Shown here piece after piece: positions 45,490 to 58,752 of a stretch of DNA of 64,000 bases. Every line of letters begins with the position of its first letter. Position 1 is the first letter of the stretch. The translations under genes were made by a program, and so were the position numbers. The notes beneath the pieces were generated by a model. That model was not told the DNA's origin. It ran no database searches and saw nothing but the letters and a program-made list of their open reading frames with translations. The stretch is taken from NCBI GenBank assembly GCA_037074765.1, contig JBAMDO010000008.1, positions 186,001 to 250,000 on the forward strand. Reading direction: 5' to 3'. The stretch comes from Mansonella perstans. Its lineage: Eukaryota > Nematoda > Chromadorea > Rhabditida > Onchocercidae.

Positions 45490-45672
45490 CACGCGATGAA
45501 ACTAATTTCAGGGTTCGGCCCGAACCATCATGAATTGTAGTTTTGTTTCGTTGAGCTAGTCTTAACAGACAGGATAATGAAACCTCCCTGCTTCACAGCA
45601 GTGCACTCTTGCTTTAGTCCCCGGTATGAAATAAAGAGATCAGATGTAGTACAAAAAAAAAAAAAAAAAAAA
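45490..45672 (+). repeat. Possible retroposed RNA: less A+T-rich block with AATAAA and A20 tail
   Basis: Between the convergent SDR and INTS3 genes lies a block richer in G+C than its surroundings (containing GGTTCGGCCCGAACC at 45514-45528 and CAGCAGTGCACTC near 45597). It ends with AATAAA at 45630-45635 and a pure A20 run at 45653-45672. The A-tail on the plus strand is opposite to INTS3, so it is not that gene's 3' end. No flanking duplication of useful length is visible (ATCAGAT occurs on both sides of the A-run). It may be a SINE or a processed transcript; I do not recognise the RNA. Confidence 0.35.
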
Positions 45673-45708
45673 CATCAGATCGGTATTCACAGTCTTTTTA
45701 CAATTCGG

Positions 45709-48700
45709 TTAATCACTGTCAGAATCAACTATCAATTTCTGGCGCTTCCGTTTTGAGCTTTTGCTTTCGTCCTGAAAACTTTTGAACATATAAAGAAGAA
45801 CAAATAAAATATGCGATCACGTTTTCTTTATGCTTTTGAGCCATTGCTTCTTAAGTTTTAAACTAACTGATGATTTTTGATTTGCCGATCTATTTGTTAT
45901 ATGTAGTCTTAGTATCAAGATTCATGATTTGAAATTTTATCAATTCCAGTTCAGAAATAATGCACACTGAGCACTCAAAGAATGACAACAATCTTGTCAA
46001 AGGAAAGCTCTGACAAAGTTCCTAAAGTGTCTTTTTGAGATAGTTGAGCAGTATTAAAATATAAAAATGAACCAGAAATACCATACATCGCTTACATCGG
46101 ATACCTTTCTCGACGTTTTGGTTCTTCGCAAAGAACGAGCACTCTGTGCATTATCATCACTCAGTATTTCCATTACAGCAAACAGCTCACTGTAGCGTAT
46201 TCGAAGAGATGATACCTAACAAAATTTGAATAACTCTGCTTTAATGCAAGATGGATTAAGCAATCACAAAATTTGAAGCAAACTAGTTTCAAATGTAAAT
46301 GTTTAAATTTACCAAGTTCTGGCGGTGACTTCAGCAAATTTCCGATTCTTTGGGGTCAAGTCATAAGAAAATTAAATGACATTTGAAAACTTAAATCTTT
46401 ATTGCTTTTTAATAATACATCTCGGAAGATCCTGGATTGCTAATGCATTAGGATCACAGGGATTCTAACCTTTTCAGCCGCCCTTGCTGCTGTAAATGCT
46501 TCTTGTAGAATAGGGCGAGCCAAAAACGCTTCCGCCACGTGACTGTCCTTCGACAAACAACTCTGTCGAAATTTGTCAAGATGTGAAAAAAGCTGATCCA
46601 AACAAACATATCTGGAAAATAGTGGCATGTTCGTGATGTTTTGTAAATTATCCTCCTTCAACCTCGTTTCCCTGCTTTTGATTTTGATAACTTCACTGGG
46701 GACCACAGAATGTCACCATCCATTCAGTTTTTTGAAGTTTCTGATGATGGCTCAATGATTCTTAACTTTATCCAATATCAAAAAATGATTTTTTGATTAT
46801 GCATCTTTTTTACTAAATCCTTATTTGCAAAAAATTAAGATTTCATATTCCTTATATTCTTTAATACCTTTGTGCCGGGCGCTTCCCTTTTGAATGAACT
46901 GGAAGAAGATCACCGGACTGAATCAATTTGTCAATGAGATTAGATAGCAATTCTGCTACTCGAGATGCATAATCTGGATCCTTAATCAGCAATTTCAGAC
47001 AATTTACAGTAAACATATCAGATGGTGCACGAGATAAAAGGTTTCGTATGAGACCCATATTCGGTTCGCGATCCATCCTAAACCATACATATCTTGTATA
47101 AATATTCTTGATGATCATACATGTCAAAATAAAACTGCAAAATGACTCAAAGAGATTATTTACCGAATCTTTTACCTAGTGAAACAGATTTACTATCCCA
47201 AAGATTACTTCATACATGATTTCAAAAAAAAATCAGGCCTACGGTATAAGGTTAATATGTATAAAATCCTGATCCAAAGCTAAAATTCTACAAATTGACG
47301 TTGATCTAATTTAAGAAATTTATTGAGTGCAGTGGTTCTTAATTTTGTGAATATCAAGTCATTTCTATCGCACTGAAAAACATATTTCGAATATTTATTT
47401 CATAAAGAACCTTTGAATCATAATGTAAATTTGTGTAATTGCTTCTGAATGCTTTGGATACTGCAGTTTAGAAATTACTTGCAAAATCCAGTCTACAGGA
47501 ACACCTTCTGCGTGCACTAGCTGCCAGAAAATAAACTGCGCCGTTGTTTCCCATGTTAATGAAGCACTAACGATAGGCAAAAAAGAATCTTTCCTGAAAT
47601 TTATTAATCAAGAGCTCAAATAAGCAACATATAATGAGCAGATCTAGTAAAATTGTCTGAATAGATCATTTGATCTTTCAATAAAGATGTTCGATAAAAA
47701 GCAAAAATGATATCCAAGTCATCGAAAAAATATTTTTTTAAGACAAACCTAAAAAATGAAATGTTTTCTCGAACCATTTCACCAATAAGATCAGCAATCT
47801 GCCGTCCGTCTAATGAATGAGCTAGCAATTTCATCAATTCAATACTACCCATTGCTTCCGTGGCAAATTTCTCATATACATACGGAATAAGATGTGCAAA
47901 CAGTACATAATCATCGATGTGACATTGCTTAAAACATATTTAAATTACGTTTTTTTAATTGCTTGAGACCTCGTTGGCTTATGACCTTATGTAACACAAG
48001 TCAAGTGAAGTCTGCAGTTTGAACATGACCAATTTTCTGTCCCAAGTAATAACAGTTAACAGCACTAACACTGTTACAAAGAAGCAAAGCTTGATGAAAA
48101 GTAATCATCTCTACAAAGGCAACTTTTTAAGAATCAGAACGATTTATATATAATAAGTGCCCGAAATATGCAAGAATTTTCGAAAAACCTGCAAGTCTGA
48201 AACTATTTGGTGGATCGGTGGATTGTCTAATAGGCGACATAGATCGGTATAAGCAGCAATTGCAGTATCATTCTGATCACGACGATTTGACGACGTAAAA
48301 AATAACAATAAATATGATACAGATGAGCACCTGCAAAGATCATACCTCATAAACAGCACTCTGTAGGACATTCAGTCAAGCAAAAAATATCGCCCTCCTT
48401 TCACTAACTATGATAAAGAGCAGAAAAACCTCTTAGCGTTTCAAATTTCTTTGATAAGCTAAAAAGCATTATTTGAGTAGATGATAAAACTTGAAGCTTC
48501 ATATTATTTCAGCGCCGTAGCATATATTTCAAAGCGTTTAAAGCATTCAACAGACAGAACAAATACCAGTTAAAGTGAAGCTAGAAGTCTTGATGAACAA
48601 AAATCATTTAACACATACCTTTCACTCATTTCAGCAATTATGGATAGCAGCAGCTGCCTAGTAGCATCACTATCTGGTGTTAGACATACATTTCGAAATA

Positions 48701-51700
48701 TTACATAGAGTGGCTGATTAAACATCTCTTCCAGCATTCTAAAATTTCGACAGAGATTTGACATTGCAGATTTTATGTATATTGTCGCTAAATTTAAAAC
48801 CATAAAATTTATAATCACTAGCGACATTTGCTTGAAAAGAAAATTACTCAGGTGTGTCCAAAAAACCTTCCGATAATGGTTTTCTATTTCGGATATCCTT
48901 TCTCAAAATAAGCAGAAGACATTCTGATAACAATTCAATCTGTTCTTCATCTAGTAATTCATCCTGAAATTTATCGGATTTCGATGTTGTTTCGAACAGC
49001 AAATAAATTAATAGAAACTTCCAATCTTAAATAAAATAAATGAAAAAAGTATTATAATACAACCTTAAAAATGAGAGAAGAAACAAAATTTCTATATTGC
49101 ATCTGAGGAGAACCGTTTATAAAAGATATCTACATGTACAGCACTTTGCTGATATTTTTACATATTTTTTACTTTCCATGTATTCATTGAACAATAATTG
49201 AATAAATAGTTATGAAAATTAAAACTTACATTATCAAAAATAGAAGACAACAGCTTTTGCATCATTTCACATCGCATATCATTGTCTGAATTCTTCACAC
49301 TTGATAAATTTTCAATCGGCTCTCGAAATTCTTCTTTGACAGCAGCTAGTAGAGTCATTACTTTTTCTTCACATGACAAACCAAATTCCTCATCAACTGA
49401 TGGACTGTCTTCGGCTACCGATAAGTCTACGTTAACTACATCTTCTGTAACTGCTGAACTTGTTTCGATTGGTAGTATCTCCGTGTCTGACATTAGCAAC
49501 TCAGGCTCTGTAAATGTTTTTGTTCACATTTCACTCACATTCCCATTTTCACCATTTGGAGTTAAATAAGCTGTTGATGAATTACTTTCAGGTTATAATT
49601 ATTAATGATATGGATGATGCAGGCAGTTCGCTCTTCTCCATAATTTTCAACATGATCGTATTGTGCTGGCCATCCAAAGCTTTAACAGCAAGTTTGGTAA
49701 ATGGAACGATTTTATGATAAGAATTCTGATCTTCAGGAATAAAGACCATTCACTGGAAAAAAATATGCAATAGACAATAACGATTACTACGATTTTACCG
49801 ATTCCTGGAACAGGAAGATGTATCGGCACTGTTTGCGGTGGTCGAAAAAGTCCTCGAAATGTATCCCGAAAATTTTCCCGTATGTTCTTTTGTAATACTG
49901 GGTTATCGAATATCACGGAAGGAGATCTGGAAAAATCAAAAAACTGTACGAAAAACAGTGGGGCTCTGAGATATCAACTAGCTCTAATTTAGATACGAAA
50001 AAGTATAGAAAAGAACAAAGAGATTTGTATTGATTCGCCAAATTTTACCTTTTTTACCGGTAATTTTTCGGGTAATTTACGGGATAATAAAAAGATATGC
50101 CTTAATAAACTAACCCCAGAATATTATGATCGATCAGAAATTTAAATGAATTTATCACTGAGGTTGTTACTCGCTGCTGCAGTTGTGGATGAAGTTCATA
50201 ACTCATCTGAAATTCAAGGTTCCTGATGTTCATTTTCTTTTGGACTGCACTACTAACTTACTGGACTCCTCCATGCAAGAAATTCGTGTTGTAAAACATG
50301 ACCTAATCTGCGCTCTATTGTGAGATGAAAATTAGAATTATAAATTATTTGTTGGAAAAGACGACAGATAACATAAATATTTCTAATTTTTTAAAAGTTT
50401 ATACAAACAAACAACTTACTCTTATCATAAAGTCGACAAATGAATTGGCTAGTAAAGGTTGGACATGTAACAGATGTCGTAGCACATGAAATGCAGGCTC
50501 TAAAGATAATATGAAATTTTTTAAAAATAAGGTCAAAGTTTGTTTCAAATAAGAAATAAAATTTTTTGACAGAATACAACGGAAAATAAGTGTGAAAATA
50601 TTACAATATTTATTTTTTTAAGGATGATCCCAAAATTCCATTTTCAATAATATTTTTAGTTTGAACAGAAAATGTAGAAAAAATAATGAATAAATAAATA
50701 TGCGTGAAATGATTAAAATATAGAAAATTTATATTCATCAGTTTTCTGATAATGAGCAACGCTATCTTTTTTTTTGGACTCAAATTCAGTATCAGTGTAA
50801 GAAAAAATTAGATATAGCAAAATCAAAGGATTGAAAAATATCTACCAATCAGAACATGTCCCCCCGTAGCAGGATCATAACAAAACCAGTCCCATAAAAG
50901 ATGCAGCTTGCACCACTGCTGTTCCATTATGCTCTATAAATATTTTCGCTGTAATATTACATTGATTGCACCGGAAAAAGTCATATCTGCGACGCAAAAA
51001 AAAGCAGCAGTTTGGAGAGTACATTAAAAAATGAACATACACTTGTTTGCGGAAACATTGAAGCAATGAAAATTGCTTTCATCTCCTGGCCAACCTGTAC
51101 TGTTTCACCGCACGAAAGAAATATGGCGCAACGGACCAACTCAGAACGAAGACTACCAGCCTCTGGATTTGATAAATACTGTAAAAGTAACTGTGAACCT
51201 GCTAAACTTCCTCAGTCAAAAAAATGATAAAGATATGCTCCTAATACTGAAAAGCGCCTTGTGAATTTTTTGATCAATCCAACCTGTTTTTTGAACCAAT
51301 CTAAGTGTCGTTCATGTGTTCCAGGCTTCACCTTAGCAAATATAAATTCAAGTTTTCGCTGCATAGCTACAGATATCCGGTAGAGAGGAAAAGTATGTGG
51401 GCACGTGCGACTCATTAGTTCTTCAACTGAAACAGCAACTTGATTTGAGTTTAGTAAGCGTTCATTTTTATTTAATAGTGATTAATATAGAAGACTCTTA
51501 CCGCCATTGCCAAAAAACTTCCAATCACTGAGAAATAGATCACAGTATAAGTACGAAGTGAATTTAGCACCAATAACCACATGACCCCCACAAAATGACT
51601 GCGGAAGCAATAGACAATATTGAATTATTACAATAATCAGAAACATAATTAAAATCTATAAAATTGCAACTATCCCAATTTGAAAACCATAGCCAATAAT

Positions 51701-53622
51701 GAATACATTCAATATACCTTGGCAAAAGAGATTCCAAAGAAACGGACAGACAAACGCAGCCAACTAACCACTAATATTAAGTCCCAGTTTGTTTGGGTTA
51801 TAGAGAAGCTGTTTCCATATCGTAGCAAACTGTGGTATTTTCGAAACCCTCATTAATGCCAGGATCAGATCTCGTCCTAATTGTGCACAGTCTACAAATC
51901 GTTCTGTAAGCAACCAGTAACAAACATTAATCATCTGAGCGCGCAACGATTCGAATGCGCTGAAAGCGCTAAGATCACAAATAAATCTGAAAATATAAAA
52001 ATATGAGAAAGTATAAAATCTGAAAGTTATATAATTAATCGCAGAAGAATGTATCACTTGGACAATGATCATAAAAATGATGCACAAGGAGAAGTAGCCA
52101 GAAAATGGCTCAAGTGGAATAAGTAATAAGTACTTCAGTACGTATATTTACCTCGTAAAAGTGAGCAAGGCAACTGGAATAAGAGAAGCTTTTGGTTTCA
52201 ATTCGCTCAACCAAGCATGATGCTCATTTAGCATCCCAGCAACAGCACTTAAAAGAGCGCAAGTTTCCTTCAAATCACTTCCTGAAAATTTTATTTCATA
52301 AACAGCTGCGCAGGATATGATATGAATTATGTTATATGCAATATATGAAGGCACTAATTTTCGTTATGAATACGAGAAAAACCATCGCCAGGAATCTAGA
52401 TCACAGGGCAATAAACATCAAACGGTTCTCGTACTGCTTTTTAATATATTTCGATCTCAACAGCAATATAATTCTGCAGAATTGTACAAAATGAAATTTG
52501 TAAAATTACCATCATTAGCATTACGAAGATAATTAATTAGGACATTGTCAATTTTCGGCACATTTGATTTAATTGCTTCTCGAAAAAAGTACACAATTTG
52601 CTCGCGCACTTCTGGTCGCATTCGTGGGTAAAGTTCAAATAATATCATGTTAACATTACATAAGGCACAGAACCACCCGTCACGTGCTAGGAGCGACAAG
52701 ATAGAAAAATACTAAAAAGCAAAATATTAAACGTACAATTTTAATCTCACGCATCTGGGATTAATTTATTACTTCTGAACAATTTAAATAAAACCAAACC
52801 AAACTAAGTTAACTAAAGGCAGCAAGTAACAAGGATTGTTAAAGTATTTCCAATCACAGCGTACTAAAATTAACTATTTTAAAGCTGTCCCTGGCATACC
52901 TTTTGAGCATTTTGTGGTTCTGTTAGCAATCCGTACAGAAGTCCACCTGTGATACTCTCAAATACCTGTAAATACACATATATAATAAAAGATTAGAATA
53001 ATATTGAAGGAAAAAAAAATTATTCGTCATAGTTTACAAGACGCATTTAAAAATTCTTAGAAGCTTACTTCCCAAATGATTTCAAAGTAGAATAAAATAT
53101 GGAAATCCAATTAAATGAGTAAAAGGTAGTTTAAAGACATGCCACCTTTGTTTCGCCAGCCATCTGTAGCAGAACATCGTACGATTCCTTTTCTGGAAGA
53201 CCGCTTGTACGATTCTGAACCATATTGAAACCATTTTCCAATTTCTGGAATTTCTTCTAGCATTCTGGCATCATTATGCTTTAATTGCCTTCATTCAAAA
53301 AGATTGATAAAAAAAACTTTTATGATCCAAAAAAAATAATTGTCCATGTTTAATTGCACAGCAGAATCTCTTTTAGTGCTAAACTAACTCAAATCATTCC
53401 TATTTTTTTCCTTTATGACATCCATTTCTTTATAATAACATACAGTTCTAACGATGAAATTTAAAGATTTGCAAAAAAAGTAAGAAATTTATAGCTTTAA
53501 ATTTCAACAAAATATTGGGAATTTTTAAAAATTACCTCTTCAAGCTCATCACGTTGCTCGAAATTACTTAAATTGAGTAATTTAGACGTACGTTTCATGC
53601 GTGTATTGGATGATGATTCCAT
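45709..53622 (-). CDS. ints-3: Integrator complex subunit 3 (SOSS-A)
   Basis: INTS3 is a helical-repeat scaffold of Integrator, which cleaves nascent snRNA and other Pol II transcripts, and of the SOSS DNA-repair complex. The minus strand follows human INTS3 from end to end: exon 53622-53536 (starts MESSSNT, ends DELEE), about 53257-53150 (LENGFNMVQNRTSGLPEKE), 52966-52901 (GLLYGLLTEPQNAQK), about 52700-52510 (WFCALCNVNMILFELYPRM), 52283-52153, 51988-51770 (RFVDCAQLGRDLILALMRVS), 51415-51230 (HERHLDWFKKQ), 51200-51060, 50930-50850 (LLWDWFCYDPATGG). Next come 49925-49800 (NIRENFRDTFRGLF), 49500-49230 (acidic linker, then NSDNDMRCEMMQKLL), 48760-48620 (FNQPLYVIFRNVCL), 47580-47400, 47080-46870, 46700-46470 and 46215-46085. 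The last exon is about 45773-45709, ending KRKRQKLIVDSDSD. Roughly 20 exons; not every junction was set. Confidence 0.9.
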
Positions 53623-54032
53623 TGTTTATGATCAAAATCAATCCATGCGCAATGTTATCTGTAAAGTACTTCACAATCAAATTATTCTACCTTGAATTTT
53701 TGAAATATAAAAAGATATAGAAGAGAAAGGGCAAAAAAGAGAAGAGAGAAAGAGAGAAAGATATCATTTCTTTACTTATAATCCACAATCATAAATGCCT
53801 TACACCTCTTCAATCTCCTCACTCAGCCTCTACTGTGCGACACAAAATTTGCATAGCGGTCCCATTTGTAATCATTTATTCTTGAATTTTACTTTTCTGC
53901 TTAATTCGGTGGGATTACTTCATTTTGCATCTTTGAATTTGTTCGTGCAGACTGCAATCATTCGTGCTCTTTAATTCAAATATTTTGCACCACCTGCTGA
54001 AATTACTTCTACTGTACAATTTATGTTAAAGT
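53623..54032. promoter_or_regulatory. Divergent promoter region between INTS3 and SMG5
   Basis: 410 bp between divergent start codons of two RNA-metabolism genes. It contains a purine-rich AGAGAAAG tract on the plus strand (about 53718-53762) and CCTC/CACTC pyrimidine stretches (53805-53830). No TATA box is evident. Confidence 0.45.
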
Positions 54033-57000
54033 ATGGAAACTTCATCGGTAGACAACACAGAAGTTCAATCAAAATCATTCGAAAAATATATTAGGTTAGT
54101 CTTTTCTTCCACTTTAAATTTTACAGTCTGCCTGACTTTCCTAGAATGGCTTAAATTTTACAATCTACCTGGCTTTCCTAGAATGGCTTAAATTTTACAA
54201 TCTACCTGGCTTTCCTAGAATGGCTTAAATTTTACAATCTACCTGGCTTTCCTAGAATGACTTCAATTTTACAATCTACCTGGCTTTTCTAGAATGACTT
54301 AATTTTACAATCTACCTGGCTTTTCTAGAATGACTTAATTTTACAATCTACCTGGCTTTCCTAGAATGACTTAAATTTTACAATCTACCTGGCTTTTCTA
54401 GAATGACTTAATTTTACAATCTACCTGGCTTTCCTAGAATGACTTAAATTTTACAATCTGTCTGGTATTTCTTTACTTACGTGCCTTTATCATGAAATAT
54501 TCACTTCCGTATACTTCACCGTATATATGTACATACATGTATACACCTGTTCACATTAAAAGAAGAGCATTTAAAATCCAATACTTGTATTAATTTCTAG
54601 ACAGACACTGCTATTATGTGAGAAAGCGGATCAATTGATTGATGAAGATGACTTTGAAACACTTATACCTTCTGAAATGCATTCATTGCGATCCAGGTAT
54701 AAAGCTATTCTTATATGCAAATCACAATCAAATCAAAGATAATCAAAAAACTGAAATTCAAAATGTTGCTAGTTGTAGACTTTTATCGTTATTAGCCCTA
54801 TCTTCTTTTAAATTGTTTCTTTACACAATTTCCTTTGAGCGCACGTGTAAGCGAAAGTTTGCAATTTCTTGCAGTACTAATCGGAATATATTGAAAATTG
54901 TTAATGATCTTCGGATGTTTGACATTAAGCTGCTTGGTTTTATTTCAGGGTCATCAAGTTGTGTAAGTTAATATTTATTAATCCGGAATGGAGTCGCCGA
55001 ATTCTTGACAGAGTGTGGAAAAGTTGTTATTACTCGGTAATATGCAAAATACGAAGAGCTGCTCTGAGTGTGGAACAAAAGAATTGGACCGAAATGCTGA
55101 TTTCAAAATTTGTAAAAGAATTATGTGTTTTCGGCAATGATTTTCCACATCTGCGTGCAGCAGCATGTCTGTACATCGGTGATTTGCGACGTTATTCATG
55201 GCTGATCTATGGTGTTGAAAAATACAGAAATTTGGCGCTACTTTGTTACCAGTAATAACTTATAAATTACATTTCAATGAAGTTTTAAACAAGTCAAGGA
55301 AGTTTGTAGACCCTACTTTTTTGGGACAAAAATCACTGGATTGTTTTTGTTTTGATACTTAGTGACTTTTTTGTTTTTACACATTTTTATTTAGTGCGTC
55401 TGAGGATTAAATGCATGTCACTTATAATGTAAATTGCAAGGGCAACTTTTCAGTATTTCAAGCTACACAATTTTGCTTATTACATGAAGTCAGTTTTTTG
55501 AAACTTTGTCATCAAGTATTTATTTTGTAGGAAATCGGCCAAATTAGATGAAGAGAATGGAATTGCGTTGAATCAGTTAGGTCTGCTGATTCAAGAAGTC
55601 AATCCAATGCGTGCTTTACTATATTTTCTGTTAGCTGATAATGTGCTACTGCCTTTTGATGGTGCCTATACAAATGTTATTAGTTTGTTCAAACATCAGA
55701 AAGAACAGAACAAGGAAGATTCTACAGTAGCCATCATTGAGCATTGTTTTACATGTTTCAGGTAAGATAGTTGTTGTATTTCCTTCTGACTAGTAGGGTT
55801 CTATTTTGCTGATCTATGTTTTAAATAGAATATGGCATTTTGGTTTAATTTGAGTATGGAGTAGAGTTGAATGTATTAGCTAAGAACAACTATGAGAACC
55901 ATTGCTGTTCTTAACTGTATATTGGAATTTACAATTAGGAGAAATTTCCTAAAGTTGTTATTTAATTGTTATTTTAGTAAAATGTCATTGGGGCTGCTAT
56001 TATATAAAAATCAGCTTTTTACATCAAATATTACTCAGTATTTTATTTTAGAAAGAGATTCGATTTCTAAAATGACGTTTTGAAACTGCTAAAGCGTGCA
56101 GACATTATTTTATTTGGGTTAATTTAGGCAGTCGTATTTTGAGGAACTCTCCGCAAAGTGGCTGGAATATGTAATATCACAGTTAGAAACTCGACATGCA
56201 TTTCACGTTGCTTTATCAATCAATATCATTGTCTTGGCAGCTACAACTTTGTTAAAAAGAGGTGGTTTACTTGACTGCTCATTGAATTTCGGCAATAAAT
56301 CAGAACTACTTGTTTGGAGTGATTATTTTCTCTGCCATATTAACTGAAGGATTGCCAGAACAGTTCTATAGTACCGAAATTCTCGCCAAATATTTGCAAC
56401 TGTAATTAATACTTTTGACACATGTAGTTTGTACGACTTTTTCTCAACGTGATATATCAGCAGAAATTTGGGGAATCAAAGTTTAGTTACGGAATTAAAT
56501 CTAAGACTATTACATTGTATCCTGAATCAGAAGTGCTTATAAAGATTTTTTCGGTAAATATGTCAAGAGTTTATTACAGGGAAAGAATTGGAGTTGCAGT
56601 CTCTAAGCAAATTGTTCTTTCGAATTTCGGAAGCTACTATTCGGAACCTTGAAGAATGGCACGCGGCAGAAGCTGAATCAGCTGATTTACGAAGACGTCG
56701 AGCTTCATCTTCTGATGGAAGTGTAGAGGAGACTGAAATAGAGGAAAGAAGAGAAAAACGCTACTCGCGGTCTCCGTCAATGGAAAAAGATGTGGTCTCG
56801 GAAGATGATGAAATAAGCGAGGAAACGGTGGAACCAAATCTGAATAAACGAAATCATGAGACACAACACAGAATGCAAACGCTTCTCGTTGCTTTGGTTC
56901 ATGCAGCAACTTCTTTAGCTCCGCATGTCTATAATGACAAAGTACCATCAGCACTTCATTGCGTAAGTTCTAATGAGTATTTGAAGTTCTTATGCCTGGA

Positions 57001-58752
57001 AGTAGCAGTTTTATTGAAAGAATAGCATGACTGGAAAAGGCAGACATTGTTTGAAGAGTAGTTTAAGATACCTATGGTGTTTGCTGAACTTGCTTGCAAA
57101 TCGTATTTATCATATCTTCAACACTATTAAATCAGTTTTGAAGATGTTATCTGTCTTCCATTATAAAGGCTAGCGGTTTGCTTTTACATAAATGCATTTC
57201 GAACCGCGAAGTCATTGTAAATATCATTGCATTGACTTATCGGGCATTAAAAAATGGTGACAGAATTGATTTGCAATTATTCCAGTCCCATTGATTTCCC
57301 CATTCATTTTGTTATTTTTTTGGATTTTTGAGGCCAGAGGTGATTATTTGTTTAGGACTTACCATTTTTTTTGTGATTATTTTCAGCAGTACGAAGTTTT
57401 CTGCCAACAGTTAATTCAGTTTTTAAATCTTCTGGAACTACATTTGGAAGGTAGATCAGAGAGCTTGTGGCAGCTTGGTGGTTTAACTCCATGGTCCTTG
57501 CTGCCGCGCTTTTTACAAACTTTCGTCCAATCTTCGCATACTCCTGTTGAATTTGGCGAATTCTTCGTGTATACTCCGAAGGATTCCACAAAAGAAAACA
57601 AAATGAAGAATATGGCAAAACTGTGGTTAGCACATGATGCCGAAAAAGTACATAAAATTTTTTGATTGTCGAGTTTTTTTAGTACATAATCCGATTATTG
57701 AATTAATCTTAGTAGTTTTCGATATCAGACATGAAGTGCTGCACTAGTAATGCTTTCAGAATCTCACATTTTCCGGTCACTGCATCCTAGCACTTCTTTT
57801 TAAGTAGCTGACAAATAGCTTCATTTATTAGATTCCCACACATCTTGTAAGTGAACTGTGAAGAAAGTTTAGACTCTTACTTTTTCTTTTAAACCTAAAA
57901 TTCTCTAAAGTAAATCTGGAAGTTTTTTTTTCTTTCAGGAGCAGATACGAACCTCTCTGCCATTATACGTTGTTCCGCAAGAAGATGTTTTACTGCAGCG
58001 ATTGGAAGTTATGAAAAAAGTCCTGAAAAAAGATAAGCTGATAGTGGCTATAGCAGAGGGTACATTTCGAAGTCTGGATATGAAAAAAGATAAATCAGAA
58101 GTGCGGAAAGCATTACGTTGGATCAATGCACATATATCGAAAGATAATGGCCGTCTACGAATAATATCGAGTTCAACACCAGAAAAATGTGCAGAGAAGT
58201 TATCAGCACAAGCACCGACTACATCCACTGTATTCGTTACAGTGCTGACATTATCGCGAGTTGATACTAATTCAGTTATCAAGCGTAAGCACTTTATTCT
58301 TCCATAATTTTTGTGTTAACCAAATTTTTCGTCAAAAAAAAGAGCATTTCCCGGTTTATACACCAAATCAGATATGTTAAAAATCATTTTAATCCTGATT
58401 TATTACCTATTCTCATTTGCAAGTAAAATAAAAGTCTCATTTTTACGCTTCCGTTCTTTTTCACACATGCAATCATTAGGGCAGCAGCATACTGCATTAT
58501 CAATTTAGACATTTACGCATTGTAGTTTTTCGTTTTTTCTCTGCTATATAATAAAGTCAGTGCAATGCTGTTGCAAAATATATTTCCAAATTTTGCTCAT
58601 AAAGGTTGTATGAAATGCATTAAATTTATAAATCAAGCTAAGGAAATTCTTATTTGTAATTGTAATTTTTTTTAGCGATAACGGTGGAGAACATTGAAGA
58701 TTTTTGTGCTCGATATGACAAAGCTCAGAAGGATTTCTCGCTATGCCATTAA
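54033..58752 (+). CDS. smg-5: SMG5-like nonsense-mediated decay factor
   Basis: SMG5 binds phosphorylated UPF1 through a 14-3-3-like/TPR domain and recruits phosphatase and decay factors. Exons: 54033-54094, 54601-54696, 54949-55251, 55531-55761, 56128-56261, 56580-56962, about 57169-57216 (or 57256), 57387-57647, 57939-58284, 58676-58752; about 646 aa with the shorter seventh exon. The N-terminal domain has HLRAAACLYIGDLRRYSWLI, then NQLGLLIQEVNPMRALLYFL, matching the EST1/SMG5-7 signature (YLGDLxRY, NQLG). Exon 56580 carries an acidic/basic linker (RRRRASSSDGSVEETEIEE-like composition). The C-terminal PIN-like domain starts LYVVPQEDVLLQRLEVMKK, includes EVRKALRWINAHISK and ends NIEDFCARYDKAQKDF. 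It lacks the catalytic acidic cluster, as does SMG5 in other animals. A 37-bp minisatellite lies in intron 1. Confidence 0.88.
54114..54468. repeat. 36-37-bp minisatellite, about 9.5 copies, in SMG5 intron 1
   Basis: Tandem units of the form TTAAATTTTACAATCTACCT followed by GGCTTTCCTAGAATGGC, starting at 54114. Early copies end GAATGGC, later ones GAATGAC. The last units alternate between 36 bp (TTAATTTT) and 37 bp (TTAAATTTT) and between TTTTC and TTTCC, which suggests a two-unit higher-order expansion. Each unit includes TTTCCTAG or TTTTCTAG, resembling a nematode 3' splice site. Confidence 0.95.

Noticed and set aside
45514..45528. GGTTCGGCCCGAACC palindrome resembling a tRNA T-arm
   Set aside because: No acceptor stem, anticodon arm or second promoter box can be fitted around it.
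49282..49569. Ser/Thr-rich 95-codon plus-strand ORF
   Set aside because: Antisense to the acidic linker exon of INTS3; its composition mirrors that exon.
56637..56954. 105-codon minus-strand ORF
   Set aside because: Antisense shadow of the SMG5 linker exon 56580-56962.
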